Virus record (IMG/VR): IMGVR_UViG_3300036770_007495
Span: 62,001-126,000 of that record
Strand: one strand, 5' to 3'
Source of the DNA: a virus
Length of the DNA stretch: 64,000 bases
A model generated the notes under the pieces. It saw nothing but the letters and a program-made list of their open reading frames with translations, was not told the origin of the DNA and made no database searches. Numbering within the stretch: the stretch's first letter is position 1; each line of letters opens with the position of its first letter. Below are positions 18,888 to 26,551 of the stretch, piece after piece. The position numbers were made by a program, and so were the translations under genes.

Positions 18888-20060
18888 ATGGCATGTACAA
18901 TCACACCCGTTTCTGCGTTTCAATCAACAAATCTAAACAGCAGAATTGATTCTTTCTGCAGATTGGCAGATAGAATTGTGCGATCTCTGGGTGCTCCACT
19001 CATTACCATTGAAGTACATCAAGATCAAATCTTTGAAAACATCAGCATTGCGTGTGAGTTGTTTACTAGATATGCAGGCTATACTCAAGAGTATTTGATC
19101 TTTGATTCCAATTTGTATGAGAAAAACAAAGGCATTCGCTTGGATGTTTTGTTTACACTTTCCAATGCTAACTTGACTTTGGATCGCAAGCTGCAATCAC
19201 AAACAACATCCAGATCCACTTCACCATATCTCTCACCACCACCTGCTGAATATGTTTGTGTGAGTGCTATACCTGTTTCTTACTTTGCACAGATTCCAAA
19301 TTTGTCAGCAAACTTTACTACGCAAGGCTTGTTTGAGTTTCAATTGCTCGATGACCAAACATACACCAATGTTTTGACATCATTTCAAACAACACTCAAC
19401 ATCTCTCTGTCAGATGCTTTCAAGCAAACACAGCGCACCAACAACAATCTCACCATCAATGGTAGTTGTGCAACAACTGCTGCGGAGCAATACAACAACA
19501 TGTTTGATTATGATGTGATGGATTACCGCAAAGTCATGTCTGTAACTGACTTTGAAGAGGGCAGCACAACTGGCATCAACACATTGTTTACCATTGAGCA
19601 GACTCTTGCTCAGCAAACATACTTCTCATATGCCATGGGCAATTACGGCTTTGATCTTGTATCATGGTACACTCTCAAAAATTGGCTTGACACAAGAGAA
19701 AAGATGCTTGCAACCAAGCGTGAAATGAAATTTGATGACCGCACACAATACATGGTCATGTATCCACAACCAAATGCCAACAGCAGATTCTATGGTGTAA
19801 TTTCTGCATATGTGGAAAGACCTCTGCGTGATGTTATCAAAGAGTTCTGGGTGTATGAGTATGCTCTTGCACTTACAAAAATCTCTGTGGGTTATGTTCG
19901 CGGCAAGTATGGTCAATTGCCTTTGTTTGGTGGTCAGGTGTTCTCTTCTGACATGATGACACAAGGCATTGAAGAGAAAAAGCGTCTTGAAGAGCAGCTG
20001 TTTACCGGTTCTGCTCCAGGCATGGGTGCTGCAGAACCGGTTATGTTCTTGGTTGGATAA
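18888..20060 (+). CDS. gp13: neck protein, T4 gp13-like
   Basis: 390 residues. The N-terminal IVRSLGAPLITIEVHQDQIF followed by ELFTRY corresponds to the RLGAPxxxVExxxDQxxDxI-ALxxY opening of gp13-type neck proteins. The C-terminal KISVGYVRGKYGQLPLFGGQ and IEEKKRLEEQLFTG fit the end of that family. gp13 binds the filled head and connects it to the tail. T4 gp13 is about 310 residues; the extra length lies in the middle. The position between portal and protease differs from T4 but similar shuffles occur in marine T4-like phages. Confidence 0.65.
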   Translation: MACTITPVSAFQSTNLNSRIDSFCRLADRIVRSLGAPLITIEVHQDQIFENISIACELFTRYAGYTQEYLIFDSNLYEKNKGIRLDVLFTLSNANLTLDRKLQSQTTSRSTSPYLSPPPAEYVCVSAIPVSYFAQIPNLSANFTTQGLFEFQLLDDQTYTNVLTSFQTTLNISLSDAFKQTQRTNNNLTINGSCATTAAEQYNNMFDYDVMDYRKVMSVTDFEEGSTTGINTLFTIEQTLAQQTYFSYAMGNYGFDLVSWYTLKNWLDTREKMLATKREMKFDDRTQYMVMYPQPNANSRFYGVISAYVERPLRDVIKEFWVYEYALALTKISVGYVRGKYGQLPLFGGQVFSSDMMTQGIEEKKRLEEQLFTGSAPGMGAAEPVMFLVG

Positions 20061-20121
20061 TAAAAATGTACAAAAATATGTGTATTGCTGCACATAAAAC
20101 ATAGATTTTAATCAAGCTTAC

Positions 20122-20128
20122 ATAAATA
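20122..20128 (+). promoter_or_regulatory. late-promoter box ATAAATA
   Basis: ATAAATA 5 nt before the ATG at 20134. Confidence 0.65.
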
Positions 20129-20133
20129 CGAAT

Positions 20134-20799
20134 ATGGCGTTTAAACTGCTAGTCGAAAAACCTGCACCTCAAGAAGAATTTGAGTACATCGTTGAAGAGA
20201 AGGACCGCACAGCTCCTGCAACACTCTTCATCAAGGGTCCATACATGATGGCCAATGGAGTCAATAGAAACAAGCGCATGTATCCGCTTGAAGAGATGAC
20301 ACGCGAAGTTTCTCGTTATACAGATGAAATGATCAAGACTGGCCGCGCCATGGGCGAACTCAATCACCCCACAACAGCAGATGTTGACTTGGAGCGTGCA
20401 TGCCACATTGTAACTGATTTGTGGCAAGAAGGCAATGTATTTTATGGCAAGAGCAAAGTTCTCTCAACACCTTGCGGTTTGATTGTTCGTGCTCTTGTTA
20501 ATGATGGTGTCAAAGTTGGCATGAGTTCAAGAGCTCTTGGTCAGCTTGTTTCTGAAAACAATGGTACATCCGTTGTTAAAGAAATGAGACTTGTTGCCAT
20601 TGACTGCGTTGCTGACCCTTCATTTCCAAAGGCATTTGTGAATGGTATTTTGGAAAGCAAGCAATGGGTGCTTGCCAATGATGGCAAGTATCAAGAAGCA
20701 TATGATCGCTTTGAAAAAGGCATTTCAACACTTCCCAAGAAAAATTTAGATGTATTCTTGCGCGAACACATCATTAAATTCATCAACTTGATTAAATAA
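20134..20799 (+). CDS. gp21: prohead core protease, T4 gp21-like
   Basis: 221 residues. NGVNRNKRMYPLEEMTREV, AMGELNHPTTADVDLERACH with the catalytic His, and VKVGMSSRALGQL with the catalytic Ser match the gp21 serine protease (peptidase U9/S78-like fold). It cleaves the scaffold and the capsid precursor during head maturation. It stands in the standard place before the scaffold gene. Confidence 0.92.
   Translation: MAFKLLVEKPAPQEEFEYIVEEKDRTAPATLFIKGPYMMANGVNRNKRMYPLEEMTREVSRYTDEMIKTGRAMGELNHPTTADVDLERACHIVTDLWQEGNVFYGKSKVLSTPCGLIVRALVNDGVKVGMSSRALGQLVSENNGTSVVKEMRLVAIDCVADPSFPKAFVNGILESKQWVLANDGKYQEAYDRFEKGISTLPKKNLDVFLREHIIKFINLIK
20792..20798 (+). promoter_or_regulatory. late-promoter box TTAAATA
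   Basis: TTAAATA inside the end of the protease gene, 10 nt before the ATG at 20809. Confidence 0.5.
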
Positions 20800-20808
20800 C
20801 TATAGATT

Positions 20809-20955
20809 ATGCGCAACAAACAGCACATCATTAAATTTATTAGCGCCTTGAATGGGAAAAATTACCATGAGGCTAATAAATATCTTCAGGCAGTAGTCGA
20901 AAGCAAAGTGAAAGCCAAGATTGCAGCTGCTGTTAAAACAACCAAGCTTTTCTGA
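20809..20955 (+). CDS. small prohead core-type protein
   Basis: 48 residues, basic and helical: NKQHIIKFISALNGKNYHEA, then AVVESKVKAKIAAAV and a final TTKLF. It sits between protease and scaffold genes with 9 nt to the former and 1 nt to the latter and has its own late box. In T4 the small core proteins gp67 and gp68 occupy this block. Homology cannot be proven at this length, but the position and the Lys/Ala-rich helices fit. Confidence 0.65.
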   Translation: MRNKQHIIKFISALNGKNYHEANKYLQAVVESKVKAKIAAAVKTTKLF

Positions 20956-20956
20956 T

Positions 20957-21841
20957 ATGACAGGTACTAACACCAACTTTGTAGATGTAATTAAGGAAGC
21001 CACAGAAGGCATTCTTTCAGAGGATTCTTTGGTAGCAATCCAAGAAGCTTTCAACCAAGCAGTTGAACAAAAAACAACTGTGAACGTCGAAGCTGCACTT
21101 GTCAAGCAAGATGCAGAATATGCAGACAAGCTCAAGTCATTGCTTGAAGCAATTGACAAAGATCACACAGGCAAGCTTGTTAAACTTGCTGAAGCAATTG
21201 ACACCAACAACGCTGTAAAGCTCAACAAGGTGGTCAAGAAGTACAAAACAGCTCTTGCAAATGAAGCAAAGCAATTCAAGAACAATCTTGTTGGATCCAT
21301 CAGCAAGTATCTTGAAGTTTATTTGGAACAAGCTGTCCCACAACAATTTATCAACGAAGCTGTACTTGAACGCAAGGCACAGCACGTATTAGACAATCTC
21401 CGCCAGCACCTTGCTGTTGATTCTGCTCTCATGAGAGAGTCAGTTCGCACAGCAGTAGTGGATGGCAAGAAACAAATTGATGAAGCTCAACAAGAGCTTG
21501 AGAAAGCACAACAGCGCGCAAAGATGCTGGAAGAGAAGCTTAACAAGGCACAGGCAGATCTTGTGCTTGCTGAGAAGACTTCTACACTTCCAAGCAAGAA
21601 GCGTGATTACGTGAAGCGCGTACTTGATGGCAAGTCTGCAAAATTCATTGCAGAAAACATCGATTACACCATTAATCTGTTCGATAAGACAGAGCGTGAT
21701 CAAGTTGACTTTCTCAGAGAACAAGCAATGCAAGACGTTGTCGCAACAGATGACGTTCCTGTTGATCAAGTGGTTGAGGAATCAACACATGAATCTTCAA
21801 CAGTGAGCAGTGCTTATCTCACAGAACTTTCCAAGTACTAA
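20957..21841 (+). CDS. gp22: prohead core scaffold, T4 gp22-like
   Basis: 294 residues, almost wholly helical with long heptad stretches (KQIDEAQQELEKAQQRAKML), acidic C-terminus (VVATDDVPVDQVVEES). The middle AVPQQFINEAVLERKAQHVL and the late SKKRDYVKRVLDGKS then FIAENI are typical of gp22-type scaffolds. It fills the prohead and is degraded by gp21. The ATG at 20957 directly follows the previous stop; an in-frame ATG further upstream would lie inside the preceding gene. Confidence 0.9.
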   Translation: MTGTNTNFVDVIKEATEGILSEDSLVAIQEAFNQAVEQKTTVNVEAALVKQDAEYADKLKSLLEAIDKDHTGKLVKLAEAIDTNNAVKLNKVVKKYKTALANEAKQFKNNLVGSISKYLEVYLEQAVPQQFINEAVLERKAQHVLDNLRQHLAVDSALMRESVRTAVVDGKKQIDEAQQELEKAQQRAKMLEEKLNKAQADLVLAEKTSTLPSKKRDYVKRVLDGKSAKFIAENIDYTINLFDKTERDQVDFLREQAMQDVVATDDVPVDQVVEESTHESSTVSSAYLTELSKY

Positions 21842-21844
21842 ATA
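21838..21844 (+). promoter_or_regulatory. late-promoter box CTAAATA with long leader
   Basis: CTAAATA overlaps the scaffold stop codon, 67 nt before the capsid ATG. The leader carries a hairpin AGGTAT-AAAA-ATACCT (near 21868-21883) and a ribosome binding site AAGGAA about 7-12 nt before the ATG, unlike the short leaders of other late genes. Confidence 0.6.
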
Positions 21845-21911
21845 GTACAACTGGAATCATAAAATGAGGTATAAAAATACCTGAGATCGAGATTAAGAAA
21901 AAGGAAAATCT

Positions 21912-23387
21912 ATGAACAGAATCAAACCTACACAGGCTTATATCGATCAAAATCGTGCTAAGATGCTTCTCGAGAAGTGGGGTCCAGTATTGGATTACTC
22001 TTCCAAGAACGTCGCAGCAATCGAAAACGAGCACACTCGCCTCAACACAGCTATGCTCTTGGAAAACCAAGAAGCATGGTGCTTGAACGAGTCTGGCAAC
22101 CTTGCTGGTCAGGGTGGCTCATTCGGCAGCGCTGCAGGTGGTCAGTATAGCCCACCTGTTGGTATCTCCTCTGGCGATACCTACGCTCCTAATGACTCTC
22201 GTCTTCCAAAGATTTTGATTCCGATGATTCGTCGTACATTCCCTGAACTTATCAGTAACGAGATTTGCGGTGTTCAGCCAATGAGCGGCCCTGTTGGTCT
22301 TGCATTTGCTCTTCGCTACAAGTATAGCAACACTACACTTGGCGGTGGCAACTACATTGACAACGGTGCGTCCTCTCAGTCCCCTGGCTGGCACACACAG
22401 CAGAACATCAGCTACGGCTCCGGCAACGGTCAGAATGAATTGGGATACCAGTTCATTGACACCCGCTTCACCGGTACCTCCGCTACTGTTCTGTCCGGCA
22501 ATGGCTACTGGACTTTCGCTGACCAAGACCGCGGTGTCGCTGAAATTTTGAAGAACTTCGAAATCAACAGCAACATCCCAACAGTCGAAGTTAGCTTTGA
22601 AAAGACAGCAGTTGAAGCTGGTACTCGCCGTCTTGGCGCTCGCTGGTCAGTTGAGTTGGAGCAGGATCTGAAGAACATGAACGGTATCGACATTGATGCT
22701 GAGATTACAAATGCTATGGCATATGAAATCCAGGCAGAAATCGACCGTGAAATGATCATTCGCATGATCCAGACCGCACTCAATCAGCCACTTGGCGTCG
22801 GCTATTCTGTATGGAGCCCAGCTTCTGCAGACGGCCGCTGGATGGTGGAACGCAACCGTGACTTCTATCAGAGACTCATCATCGAAGCAAACCGCATCGC
22901 CGTACGTAACCGTCGTGGTGCAGCTAACTTCATCGTTGCAACACCTCGTGTGTGCGCAATCCTTGAAATGCTTCCTGAGTTTCAGTGGGTTCCTGTCCAA
23001 GGCAACGTAAACACCCAGCCAACTGGGGTTGCTAAGGTCGGCTCCCTTGGTGGAAGATTCAATGTGTACCGCGATACACGTACTGAAGTGCAGAACAGCA
23101 ATGTCTATGGTAACAACGGTTATACCGGTCAGACCTCAGGCGTTGAATATGCACTACTTGGTTACAAAGGCAGCGAATTTTATGACACTGGTATCATCTA
23201 TTGTCCGTACATTCCTGTCATGGTGCAGCGTACCATTGGTCCAAACGACTTCGCTCCACGCGTAGGCTTGCTTACACGTTACGGCGTTGTTGACAACATC
23301 TTTGGTGCTAACCTGTACTACCATGTAATCATTGTTCAGGGTCTTGGAGTGGCGTTTACGCCAGCTTCCCAGACAGTGTACTTCTGA
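21912..23387 (+). CDS. gp23: major capsid protein, T4 gp23-like
   Basis: 491 residues. Family landmarks: RIKPTQAYIDQNRAKMLLEK, RLPKILIPMIRRTFPELISN, GVQPMSGPVGLAFALRYKY, RRLGARWSVELEQDLKNMNG with GIDIDAEITNAM, then NFIVATPRVCAILEMLPEF and YCPYIPVMVQRTIGPNDF. It forms the hexamers of the prolate head; the N-terminal part is probably removed by gp21. Local GC and codon choice (more C-ending codons) differ from the neighbours, as expected for the most highly expressed gene. A strong terminator follows. Confidence 0.96.
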   Translation: MNRIKPTQAYIDQNRAKMLLEKWGPVLDYSSKNVAAIENEHTRLNTAMLLENQEAWCLNESGNLAGQGGSFGSAAGGQYSPPVGISSGDTYAPNDSRLPKILIPMIRRTFPELISNEICGVQPMSGPVGLAFALRYKYSNTTLGGGNYIDNGASSQSPGWHTQQNISYGSGNGQNELGYQFIDTRFTGTSATVLSGNGYWTFADQDRGVAEILKNFEINSNIPTVEVSFEKTAVEAGTRRLGARWSVELEQDLKNMNGIDIDAEITNAMAYEIQAEIDREMIIRMIQTALNQPLGVGYSVWSPASADGRWMVERNRDFYQRLIIEANRIAVRNRRGAANFIVATPRVCAILEMLPEFQWVPVQGNVNTQPTGVAKVGSLGGRFNVYRDTRTEVQNSNVYGNNGYTGQTSGVEYALLGYKGSEFYDTGIIYCPYIPVMVQRTIGPNDFAPRVGLLTRYGVVDNIFGANLYYHVIIVQGLGVAFTPASQTVYF

Positions 23388-23412
23388 TAACGGAAGAAAA
23401 AAGGTCAACTTG

Positions 23413-23446
23413 GCGCTGGAGGATTGCTACTCCAGCGCTTTTTTTT
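23413..23446 (+). terminator. rho-independent terminator after capsid gene
   Basis: A 9-bp stem GCGCTGGAG/CTCCAGCGC with loop GATTGCTA is followed by eight T. Confidence 0.93.
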
Positions 23447-23447
23447 G

Positions 23448-23455
23448 TATAAATA
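23448..23455 (+). promoter_or_regulatory. perfect T4-type late promoter TATAAATA
   Basis: TATAAATA is the exact T4 late consensus, 5 nt before the ATG at 23461 and directly behind the capsid terminator. Confidence 0.8.
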
Positions 23456-23460
23456 ACATC

Positions 23461-23742
23461 ATGACAACTGAATTTGACGCACTATTTGAACACCTGTTGA
23501 CAGAAGCTAAAAAGGGTGCACGATGCACCAAAGTAACAGGGCAGCAATCATCAACACGCAGCGATAAGAAATACATGCGTTGTGCAAGAGTAGATGGCAA
23601 GCTCAAACGTATTCACTATGGTGATCCAAATTTGAGAATCAAGAAGTCTAATCCCAAGAAGCGCAAGTCATTCAGAGCACGACACAAGTGCTCAAGCGCC
23701 AAGCCAGGCACAGCAAAATACTACAGCTGTAAAAATTGGTAA
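23461..23742 (+). CDS. small basic Cys-containing phage protein
   Basis: 93 residues. The C-terminal two-thirds (KYMRCARVDGKLKRIHYGDP, then NLRIKKSNPKKRKSFRARHK and CSSAKPGTAKYYSCKNW) belong to a small family common in large phages whose members read RVRYGDPNLRIKKSNPKRRK. Function unknown; strongly basic, so nucleic-acid binding in the virion is plausible. Flanked by terminators on both sides and driven by a perfect late promoter, hence an independent late unit. Confidence 0.8.
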   Translation: MTTEFDALFEHLLTEAKKGARCTKVTGQQSSTRSDKKYMRCARVDGKLKRIHYGDPNLRIKKSNPKKRKSFRARHKCSSAKPGTAKYYSCKNW

Positions 23743-23744
23743 AT

Positions 23745-23776
23745 AAAAAAACCCGCCTTTCGGCGGGTTTTTTTTT
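23745..23776. terminator. bidirectional terminator
   Basis: AACCCGCC-TTTC-GGCGGGTT with seven A before and a T tract after it, so it can stop transcription from both converging genes (23742 and 23794). Confidence 0.92.
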
Positions 23777-23793
23777 GATTGATGTCTGTGTTG

Positions 23794-24366
23794 TTATCCA
23801 ACGTAACCAAGCACCCACAATCTGCGAGCTTCAGCTTGGCATGTATAGATTCCATCACCTTCACTTGCTGTATTAACAGCTGTAACAGTGATGGTTGTAG
23901 TAGCAGTTGTATCACTTGCTGTCTTAACAATGCTTGTGCTGCCAGCATTGCCAGAAAGTGCAAAGCTTGAAAGTGTAAGAGTAACAGTTCCTGTTTGAAT
24001 ACCTTTTGCACACTCAGCACCCAATGCGGTGAGTCTAAATGTTACAGATCCAGAAGAAGCAGCATTACCACCTTGCAAAACAACAGGTGTTGCAAAAGAC
24101 TGCGCAGTATTGAATTCAAAGATTGAATTGTCTTGACCCTGTGCTGTATAAATGGGCGCGCCTGCAATTTGCTGCGAGAAAGAAATGCCTGTAGCATAAG
24201 CAGTCACCGGAGGTGAAGCAGCCAGAGGCACGCGAACAAAGAGTGTTGTGTTTGCCACACTTCCGGTTCCACCTGTGAGACGTTCACCGGCGTCTAATGC
24301 GCTGCCTGCAGTAGAAAATGTGAATGGAGCTGTACCAGCGATTTCAATGGGAATACTTAAAGCCAT
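23794..24366 (-). CDS. beta-rich virion-type protein
   Basis: 190 residues, rich in Thr, Ala, Gly and Ser, with alternating hydrophobic strands (VTLTLSSFALSGNAGSTSIV, TTATTTITVTAV) suggesting an Ig-like or decoration-type fold. MALSIPIEIAGTAPFTFSTA at the N-terminus has no charged n-region and is not a signal peptide. The late box 5 nt upstream and the place beside the capsid gene suggest a head decoration or tail accessory protein. Family not recognised. Confidence 0.7.
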   Translation of the reverse strand: MALSIPIEIAGTAPFTFSTAGSALDAGERLTGGTGSVANTTLFVRVPLAASPPVTAYATGISFSQQIAGAPIYTAQGQDNSIFEFNTAQSFATPVVLQGGNAASSGSVTFRLTALGAECAKGIQTGTVTLTLSSFALSGNAGSTSIVKTASDTTATTTITVTAVNTASEGDGIYTCQAEARRLWVLGYVG

Positions 24367-24371
24367 GCTAA

Positions 24372-24378
24372 TATTTAT
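24372..24378 (-). promoter_or_regulatory. late-promoter box ATAAATA
   Basis: ATAAATA on the - strand, 5 nt before the start at 24366. Confidence 0.65.
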
Positions 24379-24403
24379 TCATAGCATGCTTTATTTTAGC
24401 ATA

Positions 24404-24877
24404 TTAGTCTTTCCATTTAACTCTTTTTGAGCTGGTCTTTTTATGCATTTTGCCTTTGATCTTTTTGCACTGCTGGTGTGTTGGTCTGCATGCAGGGTAC
24501 TTGCCGCCTTTGCTTTTGGATGAACAAGGACCACCAGTTCTGCAGTTGATCCAACCTTTGAATCGCTTGCCTGTGCGTTTGTCAATGTGTGGCTTGAACC
24601 AATCTCTCAAATTTTCAACAATGAGACCATCCATGTACTGATCAAGTGATTCTTTTTTAGGCTGCAGCTCCTTTTTGAGTTCTTCCATTTTGCCAAGAAC
24701 CTCTCTTTGTTCTTGATTGAAATCAATGTTGCGTGCATCTGCATTGAAGATTGCATCCATTTCACTATCTGCATCAAATGTAGCTACAATGCCTTGATTG
24801 CCAAGCTTGTCTTTGACAGCAAAGCGCCCATCTTTGGTGCGTACTACAATGTAGCGAATGCGATCTGTGTAGCTCAT
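24404..24877 (-). CDS. DUF5872-like Cys/Lys-rich protein
   Basis: 157 residues. The N-terminal half is acidic and helical (MEELKKELQPKKESLDQYMD). The C-terminal half reads DWFKPHIDKRTGKRFKGWIN, CRTGGPCSSKSKGGKYPACR, PTHQQCKKIKGK, the pattern of the DUF5872-type domain (WF.P...CGR...YPKCVP) seen in algal-virus and phage proteins. Four Cys could form a zinc site. The start overlaps the end of the next upstream gene, so translation is probably coupled. Confidence 0.7.
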   Translation of the reverse strand: MSYTDRIRYIVVRTKDGRFAVKDKLGNQGIVATFDADSEMDAIFNADARNIDFNQEQREVLGKMEELKKELQPKKESLDQYMDGLIVENLRDWFKPHIDKRTGKRFKGWINCRTGGPCSSKSKGGKYPACRPTHQQCKKIKGKMHKKTSSKRVKWKD

Positions 24878-24878
24878 A

Positions 24879-25046
24879 TCACTTTATTTTGCCTTTGCGT
24901 TTGCGGCATTTGGCAATGTAACCGCTTGCATATGCACTTGGAAACACTTTGTACTTGCTTTTGGCGCGATGATAGCATGCATCATGCTTGGGCTTTTTTG
25001 CAGCCTCTTCAAGCATTTGAGCAAAGATTTCACCAAAAATATTCAT
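24879..25046 (-). CDS. small YKVFPSAYASG-motif protein
   Basis: 55 residues: a helical start (NIFGEIFAQMLEEAAKKPKH), then DACYHRAKSKYKVFPSAYAS, GYIAKCRKRKGK. The C-x-x-x-K-x-x-Y-K-V-[FW]-P-S-A-Y-A-S-G motif is shared by many small phage and giant-virus proteins of unknown role, often beside the DUF5872-type domain. The stop overlaps the start of the gene at 24877, and its start overlaps the end of the gene at 25511. Confidence 0.7.
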   Translation of the reverse strand: MNIFGEIFAQMLEEAAKKPKHDACYHRAKSKYKVFPSAYASGYIAKCRKRKGKIK

Positions 25047-25049
25047 CAA

Positions 25050-25511
25050 TTAGTCTTCTTGGTTTGCTTTGCATTCTTCACATCCATCACAATCGCATCC
25101 TTCTTCAGCATGTTTGCAATGCATGTGTTCTTCAGCTTCTTCTTTGCCTTTAGTTTTGCTAATGGCTGCACCAATTTTTTCGCGACGCTTTTTGAGATAT
25201 TCATCTGTTGAATCAGAATCGCCATCATTATCAATATCATCATCTTCTTCGCCAACTGCATCAAGCTTTTCAAGATATAATGACATCACATGTTGATATG
25301 CAAAATCGAAAACATTTTCTGGCTGAGCACTCTCAACCAAAGCATTTAATTCATTGGTAAGAGCAGACTCTTTCTTAATAAACTCTTTGATCTTTTTCTT
25401 AGACATCTTTTTAGCTATTTCTTTAGCAGCACCCTTTACTTTGGTGTTTCCCTTTTTAGCACCCATGGCTGCTTTGAAAAGGTTTTGTTGTTTTTTAGAT
25501 TTTGATGGCAT
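25050..25511 (-). CDS. lysine-rich protein with Asp/Ser acidic linker and Cys tail
   Basis: 153 residues. The basic N-terminus MPSKSKKQQNLFKAAMGAKK resembles the DUF3008-type opening (KSKAQQxF). The middle holds EEDDDIDNDGDSDSTDEYLK, a motif repeated in many T4-like phage structural proteins, and the end is HMHCKHAEEGCDCDGCEECK, a probable metal site. First gene of a three-gene overlapping unit (25511 to 24404). A late box precedes it. Role unknown. Confidence 0.7.
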   Translation of the reverse strand: MPSKSKKQQNLFKAAMGAKKGNTKVKGAAKEIAKKMSKKKIKEFIKKESALTNELNALVESAQPENVFDFAYQHVMSLYLEKLDAVGEEDDDIDNDGDSDSTDEYLKKRREKIGAAISKTKGKEEAEEHMHCKHAEEGCDCDGCEECKANQED

Positions 25512-25519
25512 AATGCATT

Positions 25520-25526
25520 TATTTAT
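25520..25526 (-). promoter_or_regulatory. late-promoter box ATAAATA
   Basis: ATAAATA on the - strand, 8 nt before the start at 25511, inside the end of the UvsE gene. Confidence 0.55.
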
Positions 25527-26440
25527 GCAGCTGCGCGCATTTTTAAAAGCATTTTCTCAATTGCCAAGTCTTTCATTTTGAGCTCCACTTCATAATCTAC
25601 ACTTTTGCCAAAGTCAGTAGGAAGCAATTCTGCATAATCAGCATGCTTGCGAGTTCCATCAATGCCTTCACTGTAATGAAACACAGGACGACAAGGCCAG
25701 GTGCTGTGAGCCATGTCAAATGCTTCTTGATGAGACATTGCATCGCCAATCATTTCATGATGCAGATTGTCATAAGTCACAGGAATTTGCTCAGTCTTGT
25801 ACAGTTGATTGTACAACTCTTGAATGGTCCATTGACCTTGCTTGTTGTCATTCACCTCAACAACAAGGCGTTTGCGAACTGAATCGGAGCATTTGGCAAG
25901 ATTGCGACGAAACGTTTGCCCCAGTTTCTCCACGTCGCCCTGTTGTCGAATGTGAATGTTAAGAGGAGATGCATAGCTTTGGGGCAACCCAAGAAGATCA
26001 AAGATCTCCCCATGTTGCTCCAAGTCTCGAATGGAATTAGCAATGACACGCTCATCTTCACTTGTCAGAGAGATGAATTCAGAAGGATGAGCGCTGGTGC
26101 GCATGTTGTTGTCAATGATGGCTTGTTTGGCTTCATCCATGGCATCAAAGATTTTTTGTGCATCATCAAAGTCAGTGATTTGCATGTTGACATTGGGATG
26201 ATTGATGACAGGCACAAGATCAGAAGACAGACGATATCGCTCAATGCCCATGTTTTTGCACATGCGTACAATTTTAGCAACAGTCTTGAAGTTGTTGATG
26301 ATGCGAGAAGCAAGAATGCTTTCCGCTTGTTTGCGCGGCAGTTTGGCAAACTGCGTGTATGTCATGGTCTGAAATTTGATGCCTTGCTCTTTGCATTTGA
26401 GAGAGATGCAGCACAGACCGAGTGAATAGTTGTAAGTCAT
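25523..26440 (-). CDS. uvsE: UV damage endonuclease UvsE/UVDE
   Basis: 305 residues. YSLGLCCISLK at the N-terminus, IERYRLSSDLVPV, the HPSEFISLTS segment, NIHIRQQGDVEKLGQTFRRN, RLVVEVNDNKQGQWTIQELY, PVTYDNLHHEM and VFHYSEG follow the TIM-barrel UVDE family with its metal-binding His, Glu and Asp residues. The enzyme nicks DNA 5' of UV photoproducts and starts repair. I chose the ATG at 26440 because MTYNYSLGL is the usual family opening; an earlier ATG would add ten unrelated residues. Confidence 0.9.
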   Translation of the reverse strand: MTYNYSLGLCCISLKCKEQGIKFQTMTYTQFAKLPRKQAESILASRIINNFKTVAKIVRMCKNMGIERYRLSSDLVPVINHPNVNMQITDFDDAQKIFDAMDEAKQAIIDNNMRTSAHPSEFISLTSEDERVIANSIRDLEQHGEIFDLLGLPQSYASPLNIHIRQQGDVEKLGQTFRRNLAKCSDSVRKRLVVEVNDNKQGQWTIQELYNQLYKTEQIPVTYDNLHHEMIGDAMSHQEAFDMAHSTWPCRPVFHYSEGIDGTRKHADYAELLPTDFGKSVDYEVELKMKDLAIEKMLLKMRAAA

Positions 26441-26474
26441 GTTGTACAATACAATGAAAATGCAGGACAATCAA

Positions 26475-26512
26475 CAAAAAAGACCCGAGCAGCATAAAAT
26501 ACTGCTCGGGTC
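26475..26512 (-). terminator. rho-independent terminator after queF
   Basis: On the - strand an 11-bp stem GACCCGAGCAG/CTGCTCGGGTC with a 9-nt loop is followed by six T. Confidence 0.9.
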
Positions 26513-26551
26513 ATCCCGGTTTCTGTTTTTGTTGCTAAGCTACACAACAAA

